The notes under the pieces: generated by a model | The model's input: only the letters and a program-made list of their open reading frames with translations | What the model was told of the DNA's origin: nothing | The model's database searches: none | Shown here: one piece after another, positions 1 to 6,247 of the stretch | How the letters are laid out: each line of letters starts with the position of its first letter | Position numbering within the stretch: position 1 is the stretch's first letter | Position numbers and translations under genes: made by a program | Assembly: GCA_021796055.1 (NCBI GenBank) | Contig: JAJYOS010000350.1 | Span: forward strand, 1 to 6,916 | From: Bacteroidota bacterium | GTDB lineage: Bacteria > Bacteroidota > Kryptoniia > Kryptoniales > JAKASW01 | DNA: 6,916 nucleotides | Direction: 5' to 3'

Positions 1-229
1 GAGCAGTGGGACGCCCCGCGATGACCGTCTTGTGGTCGTGCGGAAGTACGCAGTTCGCCGTTTTTCCCGTCCTGATCTCTTCACCGCCTATGATCAGGGG
101 AATCTCAATTTGCTTATTCTGCATCTCTTCCAGTTTTGCCTTCAGAGATGCCCGCTCTGGCGAACCGGGAAGGTAGCTTCTCACCGGCTCGTTCGGCGGC
201 AGCGGGATTTCGTATTTCGCATTTGGCAT
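1..229 (-). CDS. pruA: L-glutamate gamma-semialdehyde (P5C) dehydrogenase, N-terminal part
   Basis: Partial gene running off the left edge; the first 76 codons are visible. The enzyme oxidises glutamate semialdehyde (open form of 1-pyrroline-5-carboxylate) to glutamate with NAD+, the second step of proline degradation. The visible protein begins MPNAKYEIPLPPNEPVRSYL and continues with PGSPERASLK and IEIPLIIGGEEIRTG, the hallmark N-terminus of the ALDH4/PruA family (NEPV-x-SY-x-PGSPER, then IGG-x-E-x-RTG). The catalytic Cys and Glu lie outside the window; family members are about 540 residues, so roughly 14% is seen. Start chosen at the ATG at 229-227: on the minus strand an AAGGAG lies 10 nt upstream, and the family motif begins 12 residues later. 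It lies downstream of the proline dehydrogenase on the same strand, 209 bp away. The first ten codons are built from a heptamer repeat array, so this end of the protein is probably not conserved. Confidence 0.93.
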   Translation of the reverse strand, partial: MPNAKYEIPLPPNEPVRSYLPGSPERASLKAKLEEMQNKQIEIPLIIGGEEIRTGKTANCVLPHDHKTVIAGRPTA

Positions 230-241
230 TTCTGATTTTCT
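207..241. repeat. Five tandem degenerate heptamers (ATTTNNN) over the pruA start
   Basis: Reading the plus strand, five consecutive 7-bp units follow one another without a gap: ATTTCGT (207), ATTTCGC (214), ATTTGGC (221), ATTTCTG (228) and ATTTTCT (235). On the coding (minus) strand these are NNNAAAT units. The initiation codon of the P5C dehydrogenase at 229-227 arises at a unit boundary, and codons 1-8 are spelled by the array in shifting phase, because 7 is not a multiple of 3. The same 7-bp rhythm reappears at 270-411. The periodicity is directly visible; what it does, if anything, is unknown. Confidence 0.75.
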
Positions 242-269
242 CCTTGTGTGGATTATCTAAAAAATTATA

Positions 270-411
270 TCAAACTCTAAGTCCTAAGCTCGAAATACTA
301 AACAATGCCCAAAAATCTAAAATCAAAATACAAAACGCGGGCGGTTTATACTTTCGAATTTCTGATTTAGAATTTGTTTAGGATTTAGAGTTTCGAATTT
401 AGTATTTAGCC
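270..411. repeat. Inverted pair of degenerate 7-bp-period AT-rich arrays between the two proline genes
   Basis: The spacer between the proline genes is AT-rich and phased at 7 bp. From about 270 to 339 the plus strand has A-runs recurring every 7 bases (CTAAGTC 277, CTAAGCT 284, CGAAATA 291, CTAAACA 298, then AAAATCT, AAAATCA, AAATACA). From 352 to 411 the polarity flips to TTTNNNN units (TTTCGAA 352, TTTCTGA 359, TTTAGAA 366, a 4-nt break at 373-376, TTTAGGA 377, TTTAGAG 384, TTTCGAA 391, TTTAGTA 398, TTTAGCC 405). The G+C-rich stretch 336-344 lies between them. The best inverted pair is 272-287 with 378-393, 15 of 16 positions complementary. The tract would be transcribed within a proline operon mRNA. 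Imperfect heptamer arrays recall the short tandem repeats of some cyanobacteria, but I cannot assign this one to a named family. Confidence 0.75.
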
Positions 412-438
412 AATCTTCGCCAATAAGCAAAATTCCAC

Positions 439-1371
439 TCACTTAGAAAAGATATTCCTTACCACAAATCCCACATTTGCCGGTCTCTCGGCGAGGCGGC
501 GCACGTACCACTTGTACCACGCCTTGCCGTAACTTATCAGCACGCGAATGTTGTAGCCCTCCCGGGCGAGACGTTTCTGTTCGCCAGGCTTTATGCCGTA
601 CAACATCTGTATCTCGACCTTCTCTCTAGGAACTCCAAACCGACCGGAGCGTTGATAATCTTTCCATGCAAACCGGTGTCGTGGGTGCCGAAGGCGGCTC
701 TGACCCCGTCATCACCGATTCCTTTCAACAGCATCATTGAAAGCTCGAAGTAATTCCTGTCGACGTCGGTCTTGTCCGGAAATGCGATTCCCGCAGGCTC
801 GTTGTATGCGCCCTTGACCAGGCGCACCATCGGCGAGATATCAAGAAGATCCTCCAGGTCCCTGCCGGTACGCCGCAGGTAAGACTGAAGGCCGACGCCG
901 GTGTTGGCATATTCTCTTTTCACTTTCCTGTAAAGCTCGAGCGTCGAATCGACATAATTGCTCCGCTCCATGTCGATCCAAACGACATCGTTCAGCTCCC
1001 TGGCTCTCGCAGCAAGAGCCTTTAAATTCCGGTAGGCATGGTCGGCGGAAAGATCGAGCACGAGCTGGGTGAGTCTCACAGACACTTCGATGTCCAGCTT
1101 CTCCGATGATATTCTGTCGAGGAGAGCGAGGTAATGATCCCTGACCGCGACTGCCTCGGTAAGATCCGTAATACTCTCGCCGAGATACGTAAACACGGTC
1201 GGGATCCCGTCACTCACCCTGAAAAAGTCTCGCCGCGCCGATTGCCTCATCCAGCTCTTCACCAGGCATGAACCTCTTGAGGGCCTTACGCACAAATCGG
1301 TAGTTCGGGACATGCCTCAACAAGTATTGATTTTCCGAAGCCCACAATAGAATATTTCGCGAAAGGCCCAC
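439..1371 (-). pseudogene. Proline dehydrogenase (FAD), interrupted by two compensating frameshifts
   Basis: Proline dehydrogenase oxidises L-proline to 1-pyrroline-5-carboxylate using FAD and passes electrons to the quinone pool. Read in three successive frames, the gene spans the whole family. The first segment (1371 to about 1226) has LSRNILLWASENQYLLR and FVRKALKRFMPGEELDEAI. The middle segment carries IPTVFTYLGES, VVWIDMERSNYVDST, VGLQSYLRR, VRLVKGAYNEPA and GTHDT. The last segment (about 627-439) carries REKVEIQMLYGI, the arginine-rich YVRRLAERPANV substrate-binding motif and the end at a TGA. The first break fits one extra base in the T5 run (plus-strand A-run 1222-1226). The second fits one missing base near 627-632, giving FPREK. 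Net length is then 310 residues, normal for the stand-alone form. I chose the GTG at 1371, since AGGAG lies 8 nt upstream and the family N-terminus follows; a TTG at 1410 is the alternative. All core motifs are intact, so assembly error is as likely as real decay. It lies upstream of the P5C dehydrogenase. Confidence 0.88.
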
Positions 1372-1581
1372 GCCCGCTGCTCCTGTTTTCTTGAACCGCT
1401 GACAAAACAAATGGAGTACGGCCTGCCGTCCTCCGGGTGTCTTTACCGTTCACGAAGCCATGACAACAGCAACACTCGACGTTGGCGCATCCTGAAACAC
1501 CGCGTCGGATAGACTAATCTAACAGTTCGGTCGGAAACTTTCGACATCGCCGCGCCCTTCAACTGCCAGCAAGAATCGGGT

Positions 1582-1611
1582 TTTGCCTCAACTCGCCGAT
1601 TGGTAAATTTG
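1582..1611 (+). promoter_or_regulatory. Bacteroidota-type promoter upstream of the Ada-like gene
   Basis: TTTG at 1582-1585 is followed, after 18 nt, by TAAATTTG at 1604-1611, a full match to the Bacteroidota primary sigma consensus (TTTG at -33, TAnnTTTG at -7, spacing about 19). The predicted transcription start would fall only about 12-16 nt before the ATG at 1632, just ahead of the AGGAG Shine-Dalgarno at 1622-1626. The leader would be very short, which is the main weakness. The match is seen; promoter function is inferred. I found no comparable match for the divergent proline genes in 1372-1631. Confidence 0.45.
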
Positions 1612-1631
1612 TCGGAGACTTAGGAGAAATC

Positions 1632-2480
1632 ATGACAGACTACGATATAATAGCCGGGGCAATTACTTACATAATCGAGAACTATAGCAATCAGCCGGAC
1701 CTTGAGCGCGTGGCGCACCAGGTACACTTGAGTCCGTTCCATTTCCAGCGCTTGTTCAAGAAGTGGGCCGGTGTTAGCCCGAAGAAGTTCCTTGAATACA
1801 TCAGCATAGAACATGCAAAAGTGCTGTTGAAGAAAAACGCCTCCCTGTCGGAGGCAAGCTTCGAGACGGGCCTGTCCGGAACGGGACGACTCCACGACCT
1901 TTTCATTAGTATAGAAGGAATGACGCTAGGCGAATTCAAAAACGGCGGCGAGAACCTCGTCATCGGCTACAGCTTCTCCAAAACGCCATTCGGGGATATA
2001 ATCGCAGCGTCGACCCCACGGGGGGTTTGTCATCTTGCATTCGCGGACAACGAAAATCAGGCTTTGCAGCGATTGCGTGCCAGGTTTGCTAATGCCTCCT
2101 TAATGAAAAAGCGTGACGTATTCCAGAGCAATGCCCTTCGCATTTTCGAAGACGACTGGAGCGACCTTCCGAAGATCAGGCTTCACTTGAAAGGGACTCC
2201 GTTTCAGATTAAAGTCTGGGAGACGCTGCTGAAAATCCCGTTCGCCCAGCTGACTACGTATTATCAGGTTGCTGAAACGATCGGTCATCCGACGGCTTCA
2301 CGCGCTGTGGGCAGAGCAATCGGAAGCAACCCGGTTGCGTATCTCATACCGTGTCACAGGGTAATCAGATCGACGGGTATAATCGGCGAATACCATTGGG
2401 GCGATGCGCGGAAAGCGGCGATCATCGGATGGGAAGCGGCTAAGTCCGAATCAAACGGCGCATTACAGGACGATGAATGA
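1632..2480 (+). CDS. ada: Ada-like AraC HTH / methylated-DNA--protein-cysteine methyltransferase
   Basis: This 282-residue DNA repair protein removes methyl groups from O6-methylguanine (and O4-methylthymine) by irreversible transfer to its own cysteine. Residues 1-105 form an AraC-type helix-turn-helix (LERVAHQVHLSPFHFQRLFK, then GVSPKKFLEY) ending in the Ada-style linker FKNGGENLVIGY. Residues 115-180 are the methyltransferase N-terminal subdomain, and 188-272 the catalytic domain. The active site is PCHRVI with Cys241, and the DNA-binding helix TASRAVGRAIGSNP carries the likely base-flipping Arg224; Tyr211 matches the conserved active-site tyrosine. Compared with E. coli Ada (354 residues) it lacks the N-terminal zinc domain whose cysteine senses methyl phosphotriesters, so adaptive-response sensing by that route is absent. 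Start ATG has AGGAG 5 nt upstream. It is divergent from the proline genes, 260 bp from the proposed proline dehydrogenase start. Repair activity is well supported; whether it still regulates transcription is open. Confidence 0.93.
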   Translation: MTDYDIIAGAITYIIENYSNQPDLERVAHQVHLSPFHFQRLFKKWAGVSPKKFLEYISIEHAKVLLKKNASLSEASFETGLSGTGRLHDLFISIEGMTLGEFKNGGENLVIGYSFSKTPFGDIIAASTPRGVCHLAFADNENQALQRLRARFANASLMKKRDVFQSNALRIFEDDWSDLPKIRLHLKGTPFQIKVWETLLKIPFAQLTTYYQVAETIGHPTASRAVGRAIGSNPVAYLIPCHRVIRSTGIIGEYHWGDARKAAIIGWEAAKSESNGALQDDE

Positions 2481-2508
2481 CATATCGTTCCCCCGCAGTC
2501 AGCGGACA

Positions 2509-2539
2509 TTTGAAGGCGAGGCCGGTGTGGCTAATTTAT
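2509..2539 (+). promoter_or_regulatory. Possible Bacteroidota-like promoter before paiB
   Basis: TTTG at 2509-2512 is followed after exactly 19 nt by TAATTTAT at 2532-2539. This keeps the TA and two of the four TTTG positions of the Bacteroidota -7 element. It sits about 50 nt ahead of the ATG at 2588, a normal leader length. The match is partial, so this is a suggestion only. Its presence would separate paiB and the genes after it from the Ada-like gene. Confidence 0.28.
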
Positions 2540-2587
2540 CGATGGCGGCACCGTTAAACAAACGAAAAAGGTAAAGGAAGCAGGGAT

Positions 2588-3211
2588 ATGTACGTTCCAA
2601 AATTTTTTGAAATGAAAGACTGGCCGGAGATAACTCGATTCATGAAGGCCAACCCGCTGGCGACGCTTGTGAGCAGAGGAGGAGAGTATCCAATCGCGGC
2701 TCATATTCCTTTGGAATTGGAAGAGGACGAAAATGGCGAAACGATTCTATCCGGCCACATTGCGCGGGCAAATCATCACTGGCATCTGTTTGAATCGCAG
2801 CCTGACGTCCTCGCAATTTTTCTATCGCCGGTCCATCATTATATTTCGTCTTCATGGTACAAAGCTCCTAACGTACCGACGTGGAACTACATGAGCGTGC
2901 ATGTGTACGGCAGGATCAGGATCGTCGAAGGTGAGCGACTGAGGAAATCGCTGGAGAATATGACGCACTACCACGAACAGATTTCCTCTCATCCACTTAC
3001 GGAGGAGGTTTTGCGGAGCGAAATTGAAAAGCAGATCGGTGGTATCGTCGGATTTGAAATAGACATTAAAAGAGTCGAGGCCGCTCATAAATTGAGCCAG
3101 AACAGAAATCTCGAGGACTACAATAATATTATCATAGAACTCGAGAAGCTGGAAGACTACAATGCCGGGATGGTCGCGAAGAAGATGCGGGAAATCAGGA
3201 GGGTAGATTAA
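2588..3211 (+). CDS. paiB: PaiB-family FMN-binding split-barrel protein
   Basis: A 207-residue protein of the PaiB family, named after the Bacillus subtilis gene that represses sporulation and degradative enzyme synthesis. Structurally these are FMN-binding split barrels without a helix-turn-helix, so the usual label of transcriptional regulator is by family name only. Signature segments are all present: MYVPKFFE at the start, NPLATLVSRGG (22-32), GHIARANHHW (56-65), HHYISSSWY (83-91), VPTWNYMSVHVYGRIRI (96-112) and GFEIDIKRVEAAHKLSQNR (155-173). Length is usual for the family. The start is the only sensible one, since family homology begins at residue 1; AGGGA lies just upstream of the ATG. 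It follows the Ada-like gene by 107 bp and is 3 nt upstream of the SemiSWEET gene, so the two are almost certainly cotranscribed. The substrate or ligand beyond flavin is unknown; a flavin-dependent enzymatic role is possible. Confidence 0.92.
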   Translation: MYVPKFFEMKDWPEITRFMKANPLATLVSRGGEYPIAAHIPLELEEDENGETILSGHIARANHHWHLFESQPDVLAIFLSPVHHYISSSWYKAPNVPTWNYMSVHVYGRIRIVEGERLRKSLENMTHYHEQISSHPLTEEVLRSEIEKQIGGIVGFEIDIKRVEAAHKLSQNRNLEDYNNIIIELEKLEDYNAGMVAKKMREIRRVD

Positions 3212-3214
3212 AGG

Positions 3215-3478
3215 GTGGCGCACCAGACTTTGACCGAGATAATCGGATTCGTAGCAGCTATTCTGACGACTACTGCATTTATTCCGCAGTTCCTCAAGGT
3301 GTGGAAGACGCGGTCAACGAAAGATATTAGTATGAGGATGTACCTAATGCTTTGCAGCGGAGTCTTCCTGTGGCTGGTCTACGGCCTCCGACTACGCTCT
3401 TTTCCAATTATGCTGGCAAACGGAGTAACGCTGATTTTGACGCTGGCGATATTGGTATTGAAAATAAGACACAAGTAG
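3215..3478 (+). CDS. SemiSWEET (MtN3/PQ-loop) family transporter
   Basis: An 87-residue inner-membrane protein with three transmembrane helices (about 7-29, 40-58 and 64-84), the size of bacterial SemiSWEETs, which work as dimers of one triple-helix bundle and carry small sugars such as sucrose or glucose. The PQ motif is FIPQFLKVWKT (Pro24-Gln25), followed by the DIS-M motif (38-42). VFLWLVYG supplies Trp53 and MLANGVTL supplies Asn69, the positions that line the sugar pocket in characterised SemiSWEETs. The GTG at 3215 is the only possible start upstream of TM1: the paiB TAA at 3209-3211 is in the same frame two codons before. AGGAGG at 3197-3202 (inside paiB) lies 12 nt upstream, a little far, so translational coupling to paiB is likely. 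Because PQ-loop proteins also include amino acid carriers, and the next gene is an amino acid decarboxylase, the substrate should be left open. Confidence 0.9.
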   Translation: MAHQTLTEIIGFVAAILTTTAFIPQFLKVWKTRSTKDISMRMYLMLCSGVFLWLVYGLRLRSFPIMLANGVTLILTLAILVLKIRHK

Positions 3479-3574
3479 CCGCTCGTTTCCGCCTTTCTAC
3501 GTGATGCGAGGGCCAAGTGTCGCGAATTTTGGACTGTTCGAAGAACTCTCGAAAACCTCCAACGAAATAATTAC

Positions 3575-5059
3575 ATGAAAAGCATCGATAACATTCTATC
3601 TGACGAAATTTCTCTCGATCCTGCGGACTGGCAAGAGGTCCGCGCCCTCGGTCATCGAATGATCGATGACATGATGGATCACATGCATAATATTCGCAGC
3701 GAACCTTCGTGGAGAAAAATCCCCGACGAGACAAAACGGTTTCTGAAGAAGGGGATTCCCCGGACGCCGGAGGATATCGAGGATATATACGGAGAATTCC
3801 GAAGGCACATTCTTCCCTATCCGAGCGGCAACATACATCCGCGTTTCTGGGCGTGGGTACAGGGAACTGGCACCCCGCTCGGAGCTCTCGCTGAGATGCT
3901 CGCCGCCGCGATGAATCCGAATACCGCACTCGGCGAACATTCTGCGATGTACGTTGAGCAGGAGGTACTGAACTGGTGTAAGGAGATGATAAGCTATCCC
4001 CAGAGCTCCTCCGGCATCCTGGTAAGCGGCGGCTCGATGGCGAATATCACCGCACTCGTGGCAGCAAGAAATCATCAGACGGGAAAGAACATACGCAAAG
4101 AAGGGATTCGCGCGGCGAAGGGGAACATGACTCTCTACTGTTCGACAGAGACACACAGCTGCATTGAGAAGGCGGTCGAGGTGATGGGAATCGGATCGAA
4201 TTCGCTGAGAAAGATTTCCACCGACGACAATTACCGGATAAGAACCGACGAGCTGGAGCATGCTATCATATCCGATATCGCTGCGGGCGACACGCCGTTT
4301 TGTGTAATCGGAAACGCGGGAACTGTGAATACCGGGGCTATTGACCCGCTCGACGATCTTCGCCGCATTTCAGCTGAGCACAACCTGTGGTTTCACGTAG
4401 ATGGGGCGTTCGGCGCCCTGGCCAAGATGGTGCCGGAATATTCGGAGTCACTCAAAGCTATTGAACGGGCCGACAGCGTGGCATTCGATCTTCACAAGTG
4501 GATGTACATGCCGTTCGAGATCGGATGTGTGCTGATTAGAGATGCCGCCGCTCACAGAAACGCCTTCGCTTCGGAAACGAACTACCTGATGAACCACGAA
4601 AGGGGCCTCTCCGCCGGACCGGATCCGATGGGAAACTACGGCCTGGAGCTGTCCCGCGGCTTCAAGGCGCTCAAGATGTGGATGTCCCTGAAAGAGCATG
4701 GAATTCAGAAATACGCTTCGGTGATCCGGCAGAACATCGCTCAGTCTTTCTACCTCGGCAAGCTGGTCGAAAAGGAAAAACATCTCGAACTTCTGGCACC
4801 AGTAAGCATGAATGTCGTTTGTTACAGGTACAAGGCGGACAACCTGTCCGACGCAGAATTAAACGGGCTCAACAAGGAGATCGTGATGTCTCTGCAGGAA
4901 CAGGGTATCGCATCGCCATCATCGACTATACTCGGCGGGAAATACGCGATTCGCGTGGCCAACACGAACCATCGCAGCCGGAAGGAAGATTTTGAGATCC
5001 TGGCAAGAGAAACGGTCAGGATAGGGAACCGGATAGCCAATCGCGGCTTCGGGGCGTAG
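3575..5059 (+). CDS. Group II PLP-dependent amino acid decarboxylase
   Basis: A 494-residue cytosolic pyridoxal-phosphate enzyme related to aromatic L-amino acid, glutamate and histidine decarboxylases, expected to turn an amino acid into the amine plus CO2. Landmarks in order: HPRFWAWVQGTGTPLG (88-103), the substrate-side segment; SGGSMANITAL (151-161), phosphate binding; TETH with His194, which stacks on the PLP ring; GNAGTVNTGAIDPLDDL (246-262); HVDGAFG with Asp276, which pairs with the pyridine nitrogen; DLHKWMY with Lys308, the Schiff-base lysine; and SRGFKALKMW (360-369). Tyr355 in MGNYGLELSRG sits where the catalytic loop tyrosine of DOPA decarboxylase falls, favouring decarboxylation over the aldehyde-synthase side reaction seen when this residue is Phe. 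Substrate cannot be read from sequence. The ATG lacks a clear Shine-Dalgarno, but the next Met is residue 29. The 96-bp gap after the SemiSWEET gene shows no terminator, so cotranscription is possible. Confidence 0.92.
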   Translation: MKSIDNILSDEISLDPADWQEVRALGHRMIDDMMDHMHNIRSEPSWRKIPDETKRFLKKGIPRTPEDIEDIYGEFRRHILPYPSGNIHPRFWAWVQGTGTPLGALAEMLAAAMNPNTALGEHSAMYVEQEVLNWCKEMISYPQSSSGILVSGGSMANITALVAARNHQTGKNIRKEGIRAAKGNMTLYCSTETHSCIEKAVEVMGIGSNSLRKISTDDNYRIRTDELEHAIISDIAAGDTPFCVIGNAGTVNTGAIDPLDDLRRISAEHNLWFHVDGAFGALAKMVPEYSESLKAIERADSVAFDLHKWMYMPFEIGCVLIRDAAAHRNAFASETNYLMNHERGLSAGPDPMGNYGLELSRGFKALKMWMSLKEHGIQKYASVIRQNIAQSFYLGKLVEKEKHLELLAPVSMNVVCYRYKADNLSDAELNGLNKEIVMSLQEQGIASPSSTILGGKYAIRVANTNHRSRKEDFEILARETVRIGNRIANRGFGA

Positions 5060-5080
5060 ATGCAAAGCACTGCCAGGTAA

Positions 5081-6247
5081 TCAGACGTGCATCCCCCTCA
5101 AGAGTGCATTGAATGCATCTGCCATCGCAACGCCGTACCCGGTGCCTCCGCGGCGGCCGAACAACATCGTGTTTCCGTGATTCGCCGATTGCTTCCAGCT
5201 GACCTGTCCGTTGTCGTTCACGCTCGCCTCTATGCGGTCCAGCCGCCAGGGCCAGAGTTCATAACCTCCGGCGCCGGACTGTGGAACGAATCGCCACCCT
5301 TCCGGAGTGCGGGCAAGCACCCGGCCCGCCGCCATGACCAGAGAAGCCGTCGACCACATGTTTCGCTCTCCAGCCAGCAGGTCCTGCCATACCGACCCAT
5401 TCCCCAGCTCTGAAAGCGCCCGAATGATATCTCCCCGCCAGTTGCCTGTGAACGTGAAAGTGATCCATGCGCGCAGCGGGTCGGAAATGCTTTTGAACAG
5501 CTCAGCGTGAGATGCCTTCCAGTATGTCCCCCGGTCGCTGGCGGGATCGAACGCGCCGCTCTCAGTGGAAGGCGGATACCAGCGGATTGGCAGCCCGGAT
5601 CTCCAGAGTCCGACGTAAGCTTCCGCATCGAGTTCCGCGTTCCACTCCGTTTTCGGCCCGCCCGTAGAACCGGCGTTCAATACAACGTATGCCACCTTTT
5701 CCTTAAGCAAATCCGGCTCCCGATTATATGACGCAGTGATTATTCGCGCGGAACCGACGGAAGAGATTACAACGGGTTGACTGCTCCCGGAAAGAATGTC
5801 CAGCACCATTCTAATCGCCGCCTCCTGTTGGCTGGGAAGTCCGGTCGCTGGATCCTTCGGATTCTTCAGGGGCTCGATCGGCCCCATTGCCACCGGAACG
5901 GCTCGGCCGGTGAGATAGGAGAGCTGAGTCACCGGCACGAACCCGGGATCGCGGGGGATATCGAAACCTTCCGGCGCCGCGATAAGAAACTTTCTGGTTA
6001 TGTCGAGCGCGCCCCCCTTCAGATCAAACTCATCGAGGGCCATGACAGTCGCGAAGTCAAGAAGATCGTCAGGATCCTGCGGGGGATGGTAAAGGTCGGT
6101 GATGTGTATCAGTGGAATTTTCGCGTCGCGATCCCTTTTCCCTTCCGAAGAAATGATTCTCTTCGCAACGATATTCGGACCGATTGCCAGCGCGGCCGCG
6201 GCGGTGCCGCCTGATTTGATCATCTGTCTTCGCGTCATGTTCTTCAT
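5081..6247 (-). CDS. Tat-exported nucleoside-hydrolase-like protein
   Basis: A 388-residue protein with a twin-arginine signal (MTRRQMIKSGG, Arg6-Arg7, then TAAAALAIGP), so it should be exported folded to the periplasm or beyond. The mature part resembles inosine/uridine nucleoside hydrolases, which cleave ribosyl N-glycosidic bonds. The N-terminal strand and metal motif read PLIHITDLYHPPQDPDDLLD (45-64), followed by ALDEFDLKGGALD; VVISSVGSARIITASYNREPDLL (159-181) and TEWNAELDAEAYVGLWRSGLPIRW (200-223) are typical later segments. RNMWSTASLVMAAGR (295-309) is near the C-terminal active-site region. The metal motif departs from the canonical DxDxxxDD: the first Asp is absent and extra residues precede DPDD. 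Activity is therefore uncertain. I start at ATG 6247, with GAGGT 4 nt upstream and the Tat motif at residue 4; an in-frame GTG at 6295 would add 16 residues in front of the signal and is less likely. It converges on the decarboxylase with 21 bp between stops. Confidence 0.8.
   Translation of the reverse strand: MKNMTRRQMIKSGGTAAAALAIGPNIVAKRIISSEGKRDRDAKIPLIHITDLYHPPQDPDDLLDFATVMALDEFDLKGGALDITRKFLIAAPEGFDIPRDPGFVPVTQLSYLTGRAVPVAMGPIEPLKNPKDPATGLPSQQEAAIRMVLDILSGSSQPVVISSVGSARIITASYNREPDLLKEKVAYVVLNAGSTGGPKTEWNAELDAEAYVGLWRSGLPIRWYPPSTESGAFDPASDRGTYWKASHAELFKSISDPLRAWITFTFTGNWRGDIIRALSELGNGSVWQDLLAGERNMWSTASLVMAAGRVLARTPEGWRFVPQSGAGGYELWPWRLDRIEASVNDNGQVSWKQSANHGNTMLFGRRGGTGYGVAMADAFNALLRGMHV

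Noticed and set aside
270..411. CRISPR array
   Set aside because: The repeats are degenerate 7-mers without conserved long repeats or unique spacers, and no cas genes are present.
1210..1240. Programmed ribosomal frameshifting in the proline dehydrogenase mRNA at the T5 run
   Set aside because: A +1 shift is needed, not the -1 produced by X-XXY-YYZ slippery sites, and a second shift in the opposite sense is required later; two indels explain it more simply.
1510..1521. TAGA-CTAA-TCTA palindrome as an operator for the divergent proline and Ada-like genes
   Set aside because: Four-base arms are too short to distinguish from chance.
3596..4261. Long minus-strand open frame of 221 codons inside the decarboxylase, and another of 173 codons at 3408-3929
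   Set aside because: They are antisense shadows of a strongly conserved PLP enzyme, with no recognisable domain of their own.
5060..5080. Bidirectional terminator between the convergent decarboxylase and hydrolase-like genes
   Set aside because: Only 21 bp lie between the stops and no stable hairpin or T-run is visible.
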